From the NCBI GenBank assembly GCA_017880775.1, contig JADGRQ010000004.1, forward strand, positions 62,001 through 126,000: DNA of 64,000 nt. Direction: 5' to 3'. The DNA is from Burkholderiales bacterium. Its GTDB lineage: Bacteria > Pseudomonadota > Gammaproteobacteria > Burkholderiales > SG8-39. The notes under the pieces were generated by a model. The model made no database searches. It was not told the DNA's origin and saw only the letters and a list, made by a program, of their open reading frames with translations. This document shows positions 42,853 to 51,300 of the stretch, one piece after another (within the stretch, counting starts at the first letter, position 1; every line of letters starts with the position of its first letter). The position numbers were made by a program, and so were the translations under genes.

Positions 42853-43875
42853 CTACGGGATCAACAACACCTTGCCGATGTTCTTGCGGTCCTGGATATA
42901 GTGGTGCGCTGCCGGCGCTTCGTCGAAGCGAAACGTCCGCGCTATGTGCGGCCGTACCACGCCCTTCTTCCAGAGTTCGAGCAGCTGGTCGGCCCAGCCA
43001 CGGATGCGGTCGACCTCGCCCCACAGGTGGCCGAGGTTGACGCCGAATACGCCCTTGTTCTCATTGAGAAGCGAGGTCGGCGTGAACTGAAACCACGGCA
43101 TGCTCGCCATCGTTCGCAGCATGCTGACGATGCTCCGCTGCTTGCCGGTGGCTGCCGACGAGATGCCGAACATGCCGAGCCGCCCGGTTGGCGAGAGCAG
43201 GCGGTAGCTCTTCTTGAACGAATCGCCGCCGACCGCATCGAGAATGAGTTCGACCCCACGGCCTCCGGTTATCTCGCGCGTGCGCGTTTCAAAGTCTTCG
43301 CGGCGGTAGTCGATCAGGTGATCTACGCCGAAGCCTCGCAGCGCGGCATGTTTGGAACCGGACGCCGTGCCGATTACGGTGGCGCCGATATGTCTGGCAA
43401 TCTGTGTCGCCGCGATGCCTACCCCGCCGCCGGCCGAATGCACGAGCATGGTCTCGCCGGCCTTCAAACCGCCCATGACGACAATCAACTGCCATGCCGT
43501 GAAATAGTTGACGGGGATTGCCGCGCCCTGCTCGGCCGACATGCCCTCGGGGCGCGCGAAAACCCGTTTGGCGGGAACGCACACCACGTCGGCATAACCA
43601 CCGAAGTGCGTCAGCGCGAAGACGTCGCGGCCGATCCAACCGGGATCGACGCCCGCTCCCACCGCGTCGACACGGCCGCCGACTTCGTAGCCCGCCACCA
43701 CCGGGATGGCGGGCAGGTCGGGGTACAGACCCATCCGCCCCAGAATATCGGCGAAGTTGACTCCGCTCGCTTCGACGCGGATTCGAAGCGCGCCGGCTCC
43801 CGCTTCCGGATCGGGCGCCTGTTTGACCCTGAGAACCTCCGGGGCGCCCGGTTCCGTGATCCAGATTTGTCGCAT
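42853..43875 (-). CDS. Zinc-binding-type alcohol dehydrogenase / quinone oxidoreductase-like protein
   Basis: 340 residues: medium-chain dehydrogenase N-terminal GroES-like domain and Rossmann domain with [62 protein letters not shown]. No catalytic zinc ligands are clear, so it resembles NADPH:quinone reductases (VAT-1-like). It follows the Ehr operon by 36 bp in the same direction; whether it belongs to it is uncertain. Confidence 0.85.
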   Translation of the reverse strand: MRQIWITEPGAPEVLRVKQAPDPEAGAGALRIRVEASGVNFADILGRMGLYPDLPAIPVVAGYEVGGRVDAVGAGVDPGWIGRDVFALTHFGGYADVVCVPAKRVFARPEGMSAEQGAAIPVNYFTAWQLIVVMGGLKAGETMLVHSAGGGVGIAATQIARHIGATVIGTASGSKHAALRGFGVDHLIDYRREDFETRTREITGGRGVELILDAVGGDSFKKSYRLLSPTGRLGMFGISSAATGKQRSIVSMLRTMASMPWFQFTPTSLLNENKGVFGVNLGHLWGEVDRIRGWADQLLELWKKGVVRPHIARTFRFDEAPAAHHYIQDRKNIGKVLLIP

Positions 43876-43911
43876 ATGTCGAGTCTCCCCCGCTACGCGG
43901 GCCGAGTCCAG

Positions 43912-44427
43912 TCAGGTTTTCCTGCCGATGGCCTCGAGGATGCCGCGCATCAGATCGAGCGGCGTCGGCGGGCAGCCGCGGATGACTGCATCGACGGGGA
44001 TCACGTTCGATACCGCGCCGCACGAGGCGTAGCTGGTGCCGAACTCGCCGCCGTTGGCGCCGCACTCGCCGACAGCGATGACGAGCCTCGGTTCGGGCGT
44101 CGCATCGTAAGTGCGGCGCAGCGCCGCCTCCATGTGGCGCGACACGGGGCCGGTAACCAGCAGCATGTCGGCATGGCGCGGGCTGGCGACGAAATGCACC
44201 CCGAATCGTTCGATGCCATAGTACGGGTTGTCGAGCGCGTGGATTTCAAGTTCGCAACCATTGCATGAGCCCGCATCCACTTCGCGGATGGCGAGGCTGC
44301 CGCCAAACAGTTCGCCGATGTGCGCCGCCAGCTGTTCGCCAATTTCGCTCAGCGCCGGTTCGTCGAGCCTCGGGACCGGCTCGGTGATGATGCCGATGCG
44401 CTGGATTTTTCCGAAGATGCGCAGCAT
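43912..44427 (-). CDS. hyfI: Hydrogenase-4-like small subunit (HyfI/NuoB-like)
   Basis: 171 residues. All ligands of the N2-type 4Fe-4S cluster are visible: AGSCNGCELEIHAL, VGECGANGGEFG and RGCPPTPLDLM. NuoB/HyfI-family protein that carries electrons from the large subunit side to the membrane arm or to the quinone site. It is the last gene of the operon, 3 bp after the large-subunit gene. No ferredoxin-type subunit (HyfA/HyfH) is in the operon. Confidence 0.88.
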   Translation of the reverse strand: MLRIFGKIQRIGIITEPVPRLDEPALSEIGEQLAAHIGELFGGSLAIREVDAGSCNGCELEIHALDNPYYGIERFGVHFVASPRHADMLLVTGPVSRHMEAALRRTYDATPEPRLVIAVGECGANGGEFGTSYASCGAVSNVIPVDAVIRGCPPTPLDLMRGILEAIGRKT

Positions 44428-44430
44428 GGT

Positions 44431-46017
44431 CTACAGGTCGTGCCCCGAATACGATCCGTTCACCGACTTGTTGCAAACTGGGAAGTCGGGGACGATGTTG
44501 TCGTGGATCAGCAGCTCGAGCGCCGGCCAGGTGGTCCACGACGGGTCGCGCGGGAAAAAGCGCGCGATCCGCCCGTCTTCGCCGAAGCGCACGAAAGTCA
44601 TGATCTCTCCGCGCCAGCCCTCGACTAGGCCGAGGCCTTCGGCGCCCGGCGCGGGCGCACCCCAGCCGGCGCGGATCGGCCCGGCGGGCAGCCCGGCGAG
44701 CAGCGCCTCGATCAGATCGAAGGAGGCGGCGATTTCCTCGAGCCGCGTGCGCGCGCGCGCGTTGACGTCGCCATAGTGATGCAGGGGCACCGCGACTTTG
44801 AGGCGGTCGTAGGGCGGGTAAGGCGCATCGCGCCGTACATCGAAATTCATGCCCGACGCGCGCCCGACGTAGCCGACGCAGCCGAGCGCCTTCGCGTATT
44901 CGGGCTTCAACACGCCGGCGCCCCGCACCCGGTCGGCGACCGACGGCAGATCGTTGACGATCGCCATCAGCTTGCCGATCTGTTTGCGCAGGGCGTCGGC
45001 CTCATCGCGCATTGCCGAAATGAAGCGCTCGTCCAGGTCCACGCCCACGCCGCCGGGAACGATGCAATCCATCATGAAGCGGTGGCCGAAGGCCTCGCGC
45101 GACACGCGCTGCCACTGCTCGCGCAGCCGCGCGAACTGGATAAAACCGAAGGCGAACGCAATGTCGTTGAGCATCGCGCCGATGTCGCCGACATGATTGG
45201 CGACACGCTCGCGTTCGCACATCAGGGCGCGCAGCCAGAGCGCGCGTTGCGGCACTTCCACGCGGGCCGCCTTTTCCATCGCCATGCACGCCGCCCACGC
45301 ATGCGCGACCGTAGAGTCGCCCGAAACGCGCCCCGCCAGCCGTGCCAGACCCCCGGCATCGCGGCCCTCGGCGATCTTCTCGATACCTTTGTGCACATAG
45401 CCGAGGCGCTCTTCGAGGTTGAGCACGGTCTCGCCCACTGCCTGAAAGCGAAAGTGCCCCGGCTCGATCACGCCGGCATGCACCGGCCCGACCGGTATCT
45501 CGTAGACGCCGCTGCCGTGAGCAGGCAGAAAGTTGTACTGGTGATCGGCCGGCGTCTGCGCCGGCGGCCGGCCGGCCGCGGGGAAATCGCGCCGCAAGGG
45601 ATACTCGGAATCCTTCCAGGCCTGATGCCGCGTCCAGCGGCGTGCGTCCGGGTGGTCGGTGAAGACCACGCCCAGCATGTCCCGGAGATGGCGCTCGGGA
45701 CGGTCGGCGCCGGGATAGGAAGGCGTGTGCGACGGGAGCGCCGGCGTGGCGCGGGGTACCGCGGTGCGCGCTACAAGGTAGGCGCCGGCATGTTCGAAAC
45801 AAGCGCTGATGCGGATCGCATCGGCCACATCCTCGCCCCAGCACGCGACCCAGCGACACCCCCAGACGCTCGCCTCGTTGCCGAGCCGGCCCCAGTCTTC
45901 GGCCTGAACCGCGACGAGTTGCGCCGGCGCGAGCCCGCGCGCGGCCTGCTGTTCGCAGATCAGGTCCGCAGCCGCGAGGCGCTGCAGAAACGGCGCGAAC
46001 GATTCCGTCGGCGTCAT
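44431..46017 (-). CDS. hyfG: Hydrogenase-4-like large subunit (HyfG), Ni ligands lost
   Basis: 528 residues from ATG 46017, ATGA overlap with hyfF. N-terminal NuoC-like domain (about 1-150, up to LRRDFP), then the NuoD/NiFe-large-subunit fold (HYNFLP-like, ETVLNLEERLGYVHKGIEKI, ERVANHVGDIGAMLND). The motif that in hydrogenases reads RxCGxC is RVSGDSTVAHAW, and the C-terminal DPCxxC is NGSYSGHDL. All four Ni-binding cysteines are replaced, so it is not a hydrogenase but an energy-converting hydrogenase-related (Ehr) subunit, probably handling another electron reaction. Confidence 0.88.
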   Translation of the reverse strand: MTPTESFAPFLQRLAAADLICEQQAARGLAPAQLVAVQAEDWGRLGNEASVWGCRWVACWGEDVADAIRISACFEHAGAYLVARTAVPRATPALPSHTPSYPGADRPERHLRDMLGVVFTDHPDARRWTRHQAWKDSEYPLRRDFPAAGRPPAQTPADHQYNFLPAHGSGVYEIPVGPVHAGVIEPGHFRFQAVGETVLNLEERLGYVHKGIEKIAEGRDAGGLARLAGRVSGDSTVAHAWAACMAMEKAARVEVPQRALWLRALMCERERVANHVGDIGAMLNDIAFAFGFIQFARLREQWQRVSREAFGHRFMMDCIVPGGVGVDLDERFISAMRDEADALRKQIGKLMAIVNDLPSVADRVRGAGVLKPEYAKALGCVGYVGRASGMNFDVRRDAPYPPYDRLKVAVPLHHYGDVNARARTRLEEIAASFDLIEALLAGLPAGPIRAGWGAPAPGAEGLGLVEGWRGEIMTFVRFGEDGRIARFFPRDPSWTTWPALELLIHDNIVPDFPVCNKSVNGSYSGHDL

Positions 46018-47486
46018 CGCGGCAAGGCCCCCGAGATGAGCAGCGTGGCCTGCTCGAACCAGCCCGAGAGAAAGGCCGGAATCGACAGGCCGAGCCAGAG
46101 CACCAGAAGCAGATGCACGGCCACCGGCAACATGTTGGCCTCGACGGGTTTCTGCCCCGGCGGCGGCTCGCCGAAGACCATCGGTTGAAGGTTGCGGAAC
46201 AGCCCGGCGAACGCGACGCCGAACCCGACCAGCAGCGGAATCGCGAGCCATGGCCAGGACTGCATGGTCGCCACCAGCAGCAGGAACTCGCTGATGAACA
46301 CGCCGAACGGCGGGAAACCCGCGATCGCGACGGTGCCGATCAACAGCCCCCAGCCGATCGCCGGCTGGGTGCGGATGAGGCCGCGAATCCGGTCGATGCG
46401 CTGCGTGCCGGCGAGTTGCGAGGCATGGCCGACGGTGACGAAGATTGCCGACTTGGTGAGCGAGTGCACGGTCATGTGCAACAGCGCGCCATAGGTCGCG
46501 AGCGGCACGCCCATCCCGAAGGCGAAGGTCATCAGCCCCATGTGCTCGATCGAGGAATAGCTGTACATGCGCTTGATGTCGTGCTGGCGGTGCAGGAACA
46601 GGCCCGCCACCATGAACGACAGCAATCCGAAGCCCATCATCAGGTGGCCGGCGAGGTTCGTTTGCAGCGAGGCGTCGACCAGCATTTTGACGCGCACCAG
46701 GGAGTACAGCGCGACGTTGAGCAGCAGCCCGGAGAGCACGGCCGACATCGGCGTCGGCCCCTCGGAGTGCGCATCCGGCAGCCAGTTGTGCAGCGGCACC
46801 AGACCGACCTTGGTGCCGTAGCCTACCAGCAGAAAGACGAAGGCCAGCGTGACCACCGCCGGATCCAGGATGCCGGCCCCGGCGCCGTGCAACACGGTCC
46901 ACAACATGGTGTCGTCGCGCTCCGCGCCGAGTTTGTTCTCCGCGGCGAAATACACGAGCACGGTGCCGAACAGGGCCTGGGCGATGCCGACGCCGCAGAG
47001 AATGAAATACTTCCACGCCGCCTCGATCGCCTCCGGCGTGCGATAGAGCGAGACCAGCAGCACGGTGGTGAGGGTGGCGGCCTCCATCGCCACCCACAGG
47101 ATGCCGAGGTTGTTGGTCGACAGCGCGAGCAGCATCGAGAAGATGAAGCACTGGTACATCGAGTGGTAGAGGCGCAGGCGCCGGTCGGTGACGCGCCCGC
47201 GCTCGACTTCATGGCGCATGTAGGGGCGCGAAAAGATCGCCGAGGTCATTCCTACGAACGCCGTGAGGATGACCAGATAAACGTTGAACGCATCGATGTA
47301 AAACATCCGGCCGCTGGAAAGCTGCGGCCCGTGCGCGAAGACATCGAGCGCCATGGCGAGCGAGGCGCCGAAGGTCACCGCGCATGTCGCCACGTTGATC
47401 CAGCCGCCGAGCGGGCGATGGCCGATGAACACGAGCAGCAGGCCGCCTACGAGCGGCGCGAGCAGGGTGATCTCGAGCAGCGTCAC
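46014..47486 (-). CDS. hyfF: Hydrogenase-4-like membrane subunit (HyfF, antiporter-like)
   Basis: 490 residues from GTG 47486, whose GTGA overlaps the hyfE stop. About 14 membrane helices with proton-antiporter-family motifs: TLTTVLLVSLYRTPEAIEAAWKYF, VGYGTKVGLVPLHNWLPDAHSEGPTPMSAVLSG (conserved Lys and Pro-Asp loop), LFLHRQHDIKRMYSYSSIEHMG. It corresponds to NuoL/M/N-like subunits that translocate protons or Na+. Part of the hyfB-C-E-F-G-I operon. Confidence 0.88.
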   Translation of the reverse strand: MTLLEITLLAPLVGGLLLVFIGHRPLGGWINVATCAVTFGASLAMALDVFAHGPQLSSGRMFYIDAFNVYLVILTAFVGMTSAIFSRPYMRHEVERGRVTDRRLRLYHSMYQCFIFSMLLALSTNNLGILWVAMEAATLTTVLLVSLYRTPEAIEAAWKYFILCGVGIAQALFGTVLVYFAAENKLGAERDDTMLWTVLHGAGAGILDPAVVTLAFVFLLVGYGTKVGLVPLHNWLPDAHSEGPTPMSAVLSGLLLNVALYSLVRVKMLVDASLQTNLAGHLMMGFGLLSFMVAGLFLHRQHDIKRMYSYSSIEHMGLMTFAFGMGVPLATYGALLHMTVHSLTKSAIFVTVGHASQLAGTQRIDRIRGLIRTQPAIGWGLLIGTVAIAGFPPFGVFISEFLLLVATMQSWPWLAIPLLVGFGVAFAGLFRNLQPMVFGEPPPGQKPVEANMLPVAVHLLLVLWLGLSIPAFLSGWFEQATLLISGALPR

Positions 47487-48211
47487 GAATGCTCTCCCGG
47501 AGGACGCGCGCCGGCCGCTTCCTGCAACGGCATCGGCTCGTCCGCCTCGGACAGGCGGTTCAACCGGACCACGTCGAGCGAATCGAATGAATCCCGCAGG
47601 TGAATGAAGAACACGCCGAACAGGATCGCCGCGACCAGGACGTCGAAGGCCACGCCGAGTTCGACGATGAGCGGCATGCCGTAGGTCGAGACCACCGCCG
47701 AAAAGAACAGCCCGTTCTCCATCGACATGAAGCCGATCACCTGCGCCACTGCGTTCCTGCGCACGCACATGAGCAGCATGCCGATGAGTTCGACGGCGAT
47801 GCTCACGGCGATGGTGTTGCGGGTGGCGAGCCCGGACAGGCGCACGATCGGCAGCGCCACGTAGTAGCTGAAAATGACGAGGCCGGCGCCGCCGAGCAGC
47901 AGCAGCGACGGATGCCTGATGAGCTCGGCGTCGTATTGCATGTTGAGCTGTACGCTGAGGCGGTACAGCAGCCACGGGATCAACACCACCTTGAGCACGA
48001 TCGTGAGCGCCGCCGAAACATACAGGTCGGGATGCTTCGAAACGTAGGCGACCAGTACCGTCACCACCGCGAGCAGCAGACCCTGCCAGGCGAAGGTGAA
48101 AATGAGCGGCAGCGTGCGCGCCTGGCCCAGCATGATGAACGAGGTGAACAGCACCAGCGCGGCAAACAGGATGATGGCCTGGCTGAACAGGCCGAGCTCG
48201 GCGAGCGCCAT
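47483..48211 (-). CDS. hyfE: Hydrogenase-4-like membrane subunit (HyfE)
   Basis: 242 residues, six or seven hydrophobic segments and a polar C-terminal tail. HyfE-like features: RNTIAVSIAVELIGMLLMCVRRNAVAQVIGFMSMENGLFF and VLVAAILFGVFFIHL. NuoK-related subunit. It starts directly after hyfC without a gap and overlaps hyfF by 4 bp. Confidence 0.85.
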   Translation of the reverse strand: MALAELGLFSQAIILFAALVLFTSFIMLGQARTLPLIFTFAWQGLLLAVVTVLVAYVSKHPDLYVSAALTIVLKVVLIPWLLYRLSVQLNMQYDAELIRHPSLLLLGGAGLVIFSYYVALPIVRLSGLATRNTIAVSIAVELIGMLLMCVRRNAVAQVIGFMSMENGLFFSAVVSTYGMPLIVELGVAFDVLVAAILFGVFFIHLRDSFDSLDVVRLNRLSEADEPMPLQEAAGARPPGEHS

Positions 48212-49171
48212 CTAGCCTCCCGTCTCCAGTACCACGTGCGTGAGCATGCCGAGCACCGAAAGCAGAAAGGCGAAGCCGAGGAACTGCGGCACGCGGAACA
48301 GGCGCATCTTGGCGAGCACCGTCTCCCACGCCACCAACAGCACGCCGAGCAGCATCAGCTTGGCCGTGACCGCAACCGCGCCGACCGCCAGGGCCGCGGC
48401 GGTGAATTCCCTGGCGATGCCCCAGGGAAGGAAGAAATCGACGATGACCACCGCGTAGATCATCAGCTTGATCTGCGAAGCCCACTCGATCAGCGCCAGA
48501 TAGCGCCCGCCATATTCCAGAATCATGGCCTCGTGCAGCATGGTGAGTTCGAGGTGGGTTGCCGGGTTGTCCACCGGAATGCGGCTGCACTCGGCGACCG
48601 TCACCATGGCAAGCGCGAGCAACGCGAACAGAAACGACGGGCGCAGCACCAGGCCCGCCTGCAGCACGTACTCGGTGGCGATCGAAAGGTTGGTCGTGGC
48701 CGCCGTCATGGAGAGCGTGAACGCCGCCATCAGCAGAGCCGGTTCGGCAAGCGCGGAGACCATCATTTCGCGCGAGGCGCCCATGCCGCCGAACGCGGTG
48801 CCGATGTCCATGCCCGCAAGCGCGGTGAAAAAGCGGGCCAGCGCAAAAAAACCGACCAGCACGATCACGTCGGCAATCGCGGCCGTGGGCAGGCGCACGG
48901 CGATGAGCGGGACCACCGCTGCGGCGAGCAGCATGGCGCCGAACACGATGTAGGGAACGGCGCGGAACAGCCAGGACGCGTTCTCGGCGAGGACCATTCT
49001 CTTCTTCAGCAGCTTCGCGAGATCGCGGTACGGCTGCCACACCGACGGCGCCGCGCGGTTCTGCAGGCGGCACTTGACACACTTCACCCATCCGGCAAGA
49101 AGCGGTGCGGCGGCGACGAACAGCAGCGCCTGCGCCGCGGCAAGCACCCAGGCGATCAGCTGACTATCCAC
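48212..49171 (-). CDS. hyfC: Hydrogenase-4-like membrane subunit (HyfC, NuoH-like)
   Basis: 319 residues from GTG 49171, overlapping the end of hyfB by 16 bp. NuoH-family subunit with CVKCRLQNRAAPSVWQPYRDLAKLLKK (quinone-binding loop), AECSRIPVDNPATHLELTMLHEAMILEYGGR (the E-rich loop) and eight membrane helices. It contacts the peripheral arm and passes conformational coupling to the antiporter subunits. Confidence 0.88.
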   Translation of the reverse strand: MDSQLIAWVLAAAQALLFVAAAPLLAGWVKCVKCRLQNRAAPSVWQPYRDLAKLLKKRMVLAENASWLFRAVPYIVFGAMLLAAAVVPLIAVRLPTAAIADVIVLVGFFALARFFTALAGMDIGTAFGGMGASREMMVSALAEPALLMAAFTLSMTAATTNLSIATEYVLQAGLVLRPSFLFALLALAMVTVAECSRIPVDNPATHLELTMLHEAMILEYGGRYLALIEWASQIKLMIYAVVIVDFFLPWGIAREFTAAALAVGAVAVTAKLMLLGVLLVAWETVLAKMRLFRVPQFLGFAFLLSVLGMLTHVVLETGG

Positions 49172-51222
49172 AGGAAGAAAAGCAGCGTCGCGAACGAATA
49201 CTTGAGATAGGTATGAATGTTGCCGGTCTGGATCACCCCGATGCGCCGCGCGGCCGCGAGCACGAGATGTCCGATCGGGACATAGCACTTGAGCCACGAC
49301 CAGTCCTGCACGTGCAACTGGTAGTGGATGCTCTTCGCACGCGGGATCGGCCCGGCGCCGGCGACCGTTTCGACGTCTTCCTCGACCTTCCATACGGCGC
49401 CGAAAACGCGCCGGATCGGCTGACTGAACGCGGTGGAGGTGTACTGCATGCGGTGGTTGAGCTGACCGAAGCCGCAGTCCCAGGGGTCGCCGGTTCGCCA
49501 CGGAGCGGCGCGGCGCTTCAGGAACACGTAGCCCACGCCGAACACGACGACGATCGCGATCACCAGGAAGGGCGCGGAGTAGGAGGCGACCTCCGGCGAG
49601 ATCGGCGTCAGCCACAGCCAGCCCTGGACGGCGGCCGAGGGCAGCGCCTCGTGCACCAGCAGTTGCGTGATCGGGGCCATCGCCTCGATCACCGAGGTCG
49701 GGAACACGCCGAGCAGCAGGCACAAGGTCGCCAGCAGCCCCATGCCGCCGAGCATGCCCGCCGGCACCTCGCGCGCGTGGGCGACGCGCCGCGTGCGTGG
49801 CTTGCCCAGGAACGCTATGCCGAAGGCTTTTACGAAGCAGGCGGCGGCGAGCGCGGCGGCAAGCGCAAGCAGCGCGGCCGCAATCGGAATGATCGCGCGC
49901 AGCACGCCGTTCTTCAGCGCCGGCGCCTGCAATGCCGTCTGGAACGTCAGCCACTCCGAGACGAAGCCGTTGAACGGCGGCAGCGCCGAGATCGCGACGC
50001 AGCCGACCAGAAACATCAGTGCGGTGACCGGCATGCGATGAATCAGTCCGCCCATGTGTTCGAGGTCGCGTTCGTGCGTGCGGTAGAGCACCGCTCCGGC
50101 GCCGAGAAACAGCAGCCCCTTGAACAGCGCGTGGTTGAGCGTGTGGTAGAGCGCCGCCACCAGCCCGAGCGTGCCGAGCACCTTGTGCCCGCTGCCGAGG
50201 AAGATCATCGACAGCCCCAGGCCCATCAGGATGATGCCGATGTTTTCAATCGAGTGATAGGCGAGCAAGCGCTTGAGATCGTGCTGCATGATGGCGTACA
50301 GCACGCCGAGCAGCGCCGAGGCGGTGCCGACGATCAGCACCACGACCCCCCATTCCCAGCGCACGTGGCCGATCAGGTCGTAGCTCACGCGCACGATGCC
50401 GTAGATCCCCATCTTGATCATGGCCCCGCTCATCATGGCCGAGATGTGCGATGGCGCGACCGGGTGCGCATCGGGCAGCCAGACGTGCAGCGGCACGACG
50501 CCCGCCTTGACGCCGAAGCCGAAGAACGCGAAGGCAAAGGCCAGCGTCGCCCACAGCGGCGTGAGACTGGCAGAGCGCATCTGGTCGAAGCTCAAGCCGC
50601 CGCCGAAGGCGGCGAGCACGCCGAAGGAAATCAGGATGACCAGCGCGCCGACGTGCGCGAGCAGCAGGTAGAGGAAGGCCGCGTGACGGTTGGCGGCGTG
50701 CTGGTGCTGGTAGACCACCAGAAAATATCCGGAAAGCGACATCATCTCCCAGAAGATCATGAACACCAGGGCGTCATCGGCAAGCAGCAGCATCTGCATG
50801 CCGAGGACGAAGAGCGCGGTGAATACGCCGAGCGGAGGCAGGGGCTGTCTTGCTTCGCCGCGCGCGAACTCGCGCGTATAGCTGGGGCCGTAGAGGGAAA
50901 TGGCCAGCACCAGCGTGCCGAGCAGCAGCATGAAAAAGCCGGAGAGCGGATCGAGCCGGACGTACCACCTGAGCCACGGCGGGCCGAGCGCGAACTGGTC
51001 GGTGAGCGTGAGGTCGGCGAGCAGGGCCCAGCCGCCGGAGGCGATGCTGGCCGCCCCGGCGGCGAACAGGAACAGGAACGAGCCGAAATGCAGGAAGCCG
51101 GGGTGGCGGCGCACCGCGAACAGCGAGACGGCGCCGGAAAGCAAGCTGCATGCCGCTGCGGCATAGGCGAGAAGCAGAGGAGTCCCGCCTGCCGCGCTCA
51201 TCGCGAGAGCTCCGCCGACCAA
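49156..51222 (-). CDS. hyfB: Hydrogenase-4-like membrane subunit (HyfB, antiporter-like)
   Basis: 688 residues, about 16 membrane helices. MFWEMMSLSGYFLVVYQH, GFGVKAGVVPLHVWLPDAHPVAPSHISAMMSGAMIKMGIYG and HSIENIGIILMGLGL are the NuoL/HyfB signatures. First gene of the operon; there is no hyfA ferredoxin gene before it. The start (ATG 51222 or 51201) is uncertain by a few codons. The gap to the livF end is 78 bp. Confidence 0.88.
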   Translation of the reverse strand: MVGGALAMSAAGGTPLLLAYAAAACSLLSGAVSLFAVRRHPGFLHFGSFLFLFAAGAASIASGGWALLADLTLTDQFALGPPWLRWYVRLDPLSGFFMLLLGTLVLAISLYGPSYTREFARGEARQPLPPLGVFTALFVLGMQMLLLADDALVFMIFWEMMSLSGYFLVVYQHQHAANRHAAFLYLLLAHVGALVILISFGVLAAFGGGLSFDQMRSASLTPLWATLAFAFAFFGFGVKAGVVPLHVWLPDAHPVAPSHISAMMSGAMIKMGIYGIVRVSYDLIGHVRWEWGVVVLIVGTASALLGVLYAIMQHDLKRLLAYHSIENIGIILMGLGLSMIFLGSGHKVLGTLGLVAALYHTLNHALFKGLLFLGAGAVLYRTHERDLEHMGGLIHRMPVTALMFLVGCVAISALPPFNGFVSEWLTFQTALQAPALKNGVLRAIIPIAAALLALAAALAAACFVKAFGIAFLGKPRTRRVAHAREVPAGMLGGMGLLATLCLLLGVFPTSVIEAMAPITQLLVHEALPSAAVQGWLWLTPISPEVASYSAPFLVIAIVVVFGVGYVFLKRRAAPWRTGDPWDCGFGQLNHRMQYTSTAFSQPIRRVFGAVWKVEEDVETVAGAGPIPRAKSIHYQLHVQDWSWLKCYVPIGHLVLAAARRIGVIQTGNIHTYLKYSFATLLFFLWIVS

Positions 51223-51300
51223 AATTTCAACAGCACACCTGACTCTCCAACCTCAAAAACCGGGGAAACCCGATCAGTGTACGCCTGACCCCATCGGCGT

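Noticed and set aside
44431-46017. Functional NiFe hydrogenase
   Set aside because: All four cysteine ligands of the Ni-Fe centre are substituted.
44431-47151. 906-codon frame on the minus strand that includes hyfG
   Set aside because: Only 44431-46017 shows HyfG homology; the rest is out-of-frame reading of hyfF, and the ATGA overlap fixes the real start.
46014-49091. 1025-codon frame on the minus strand including hyfF
   Set aside because: The HyfF protein begins at the GTG at 47486 (GTGA overlap); the upstream part is a shadow of hyfE and hyfC.
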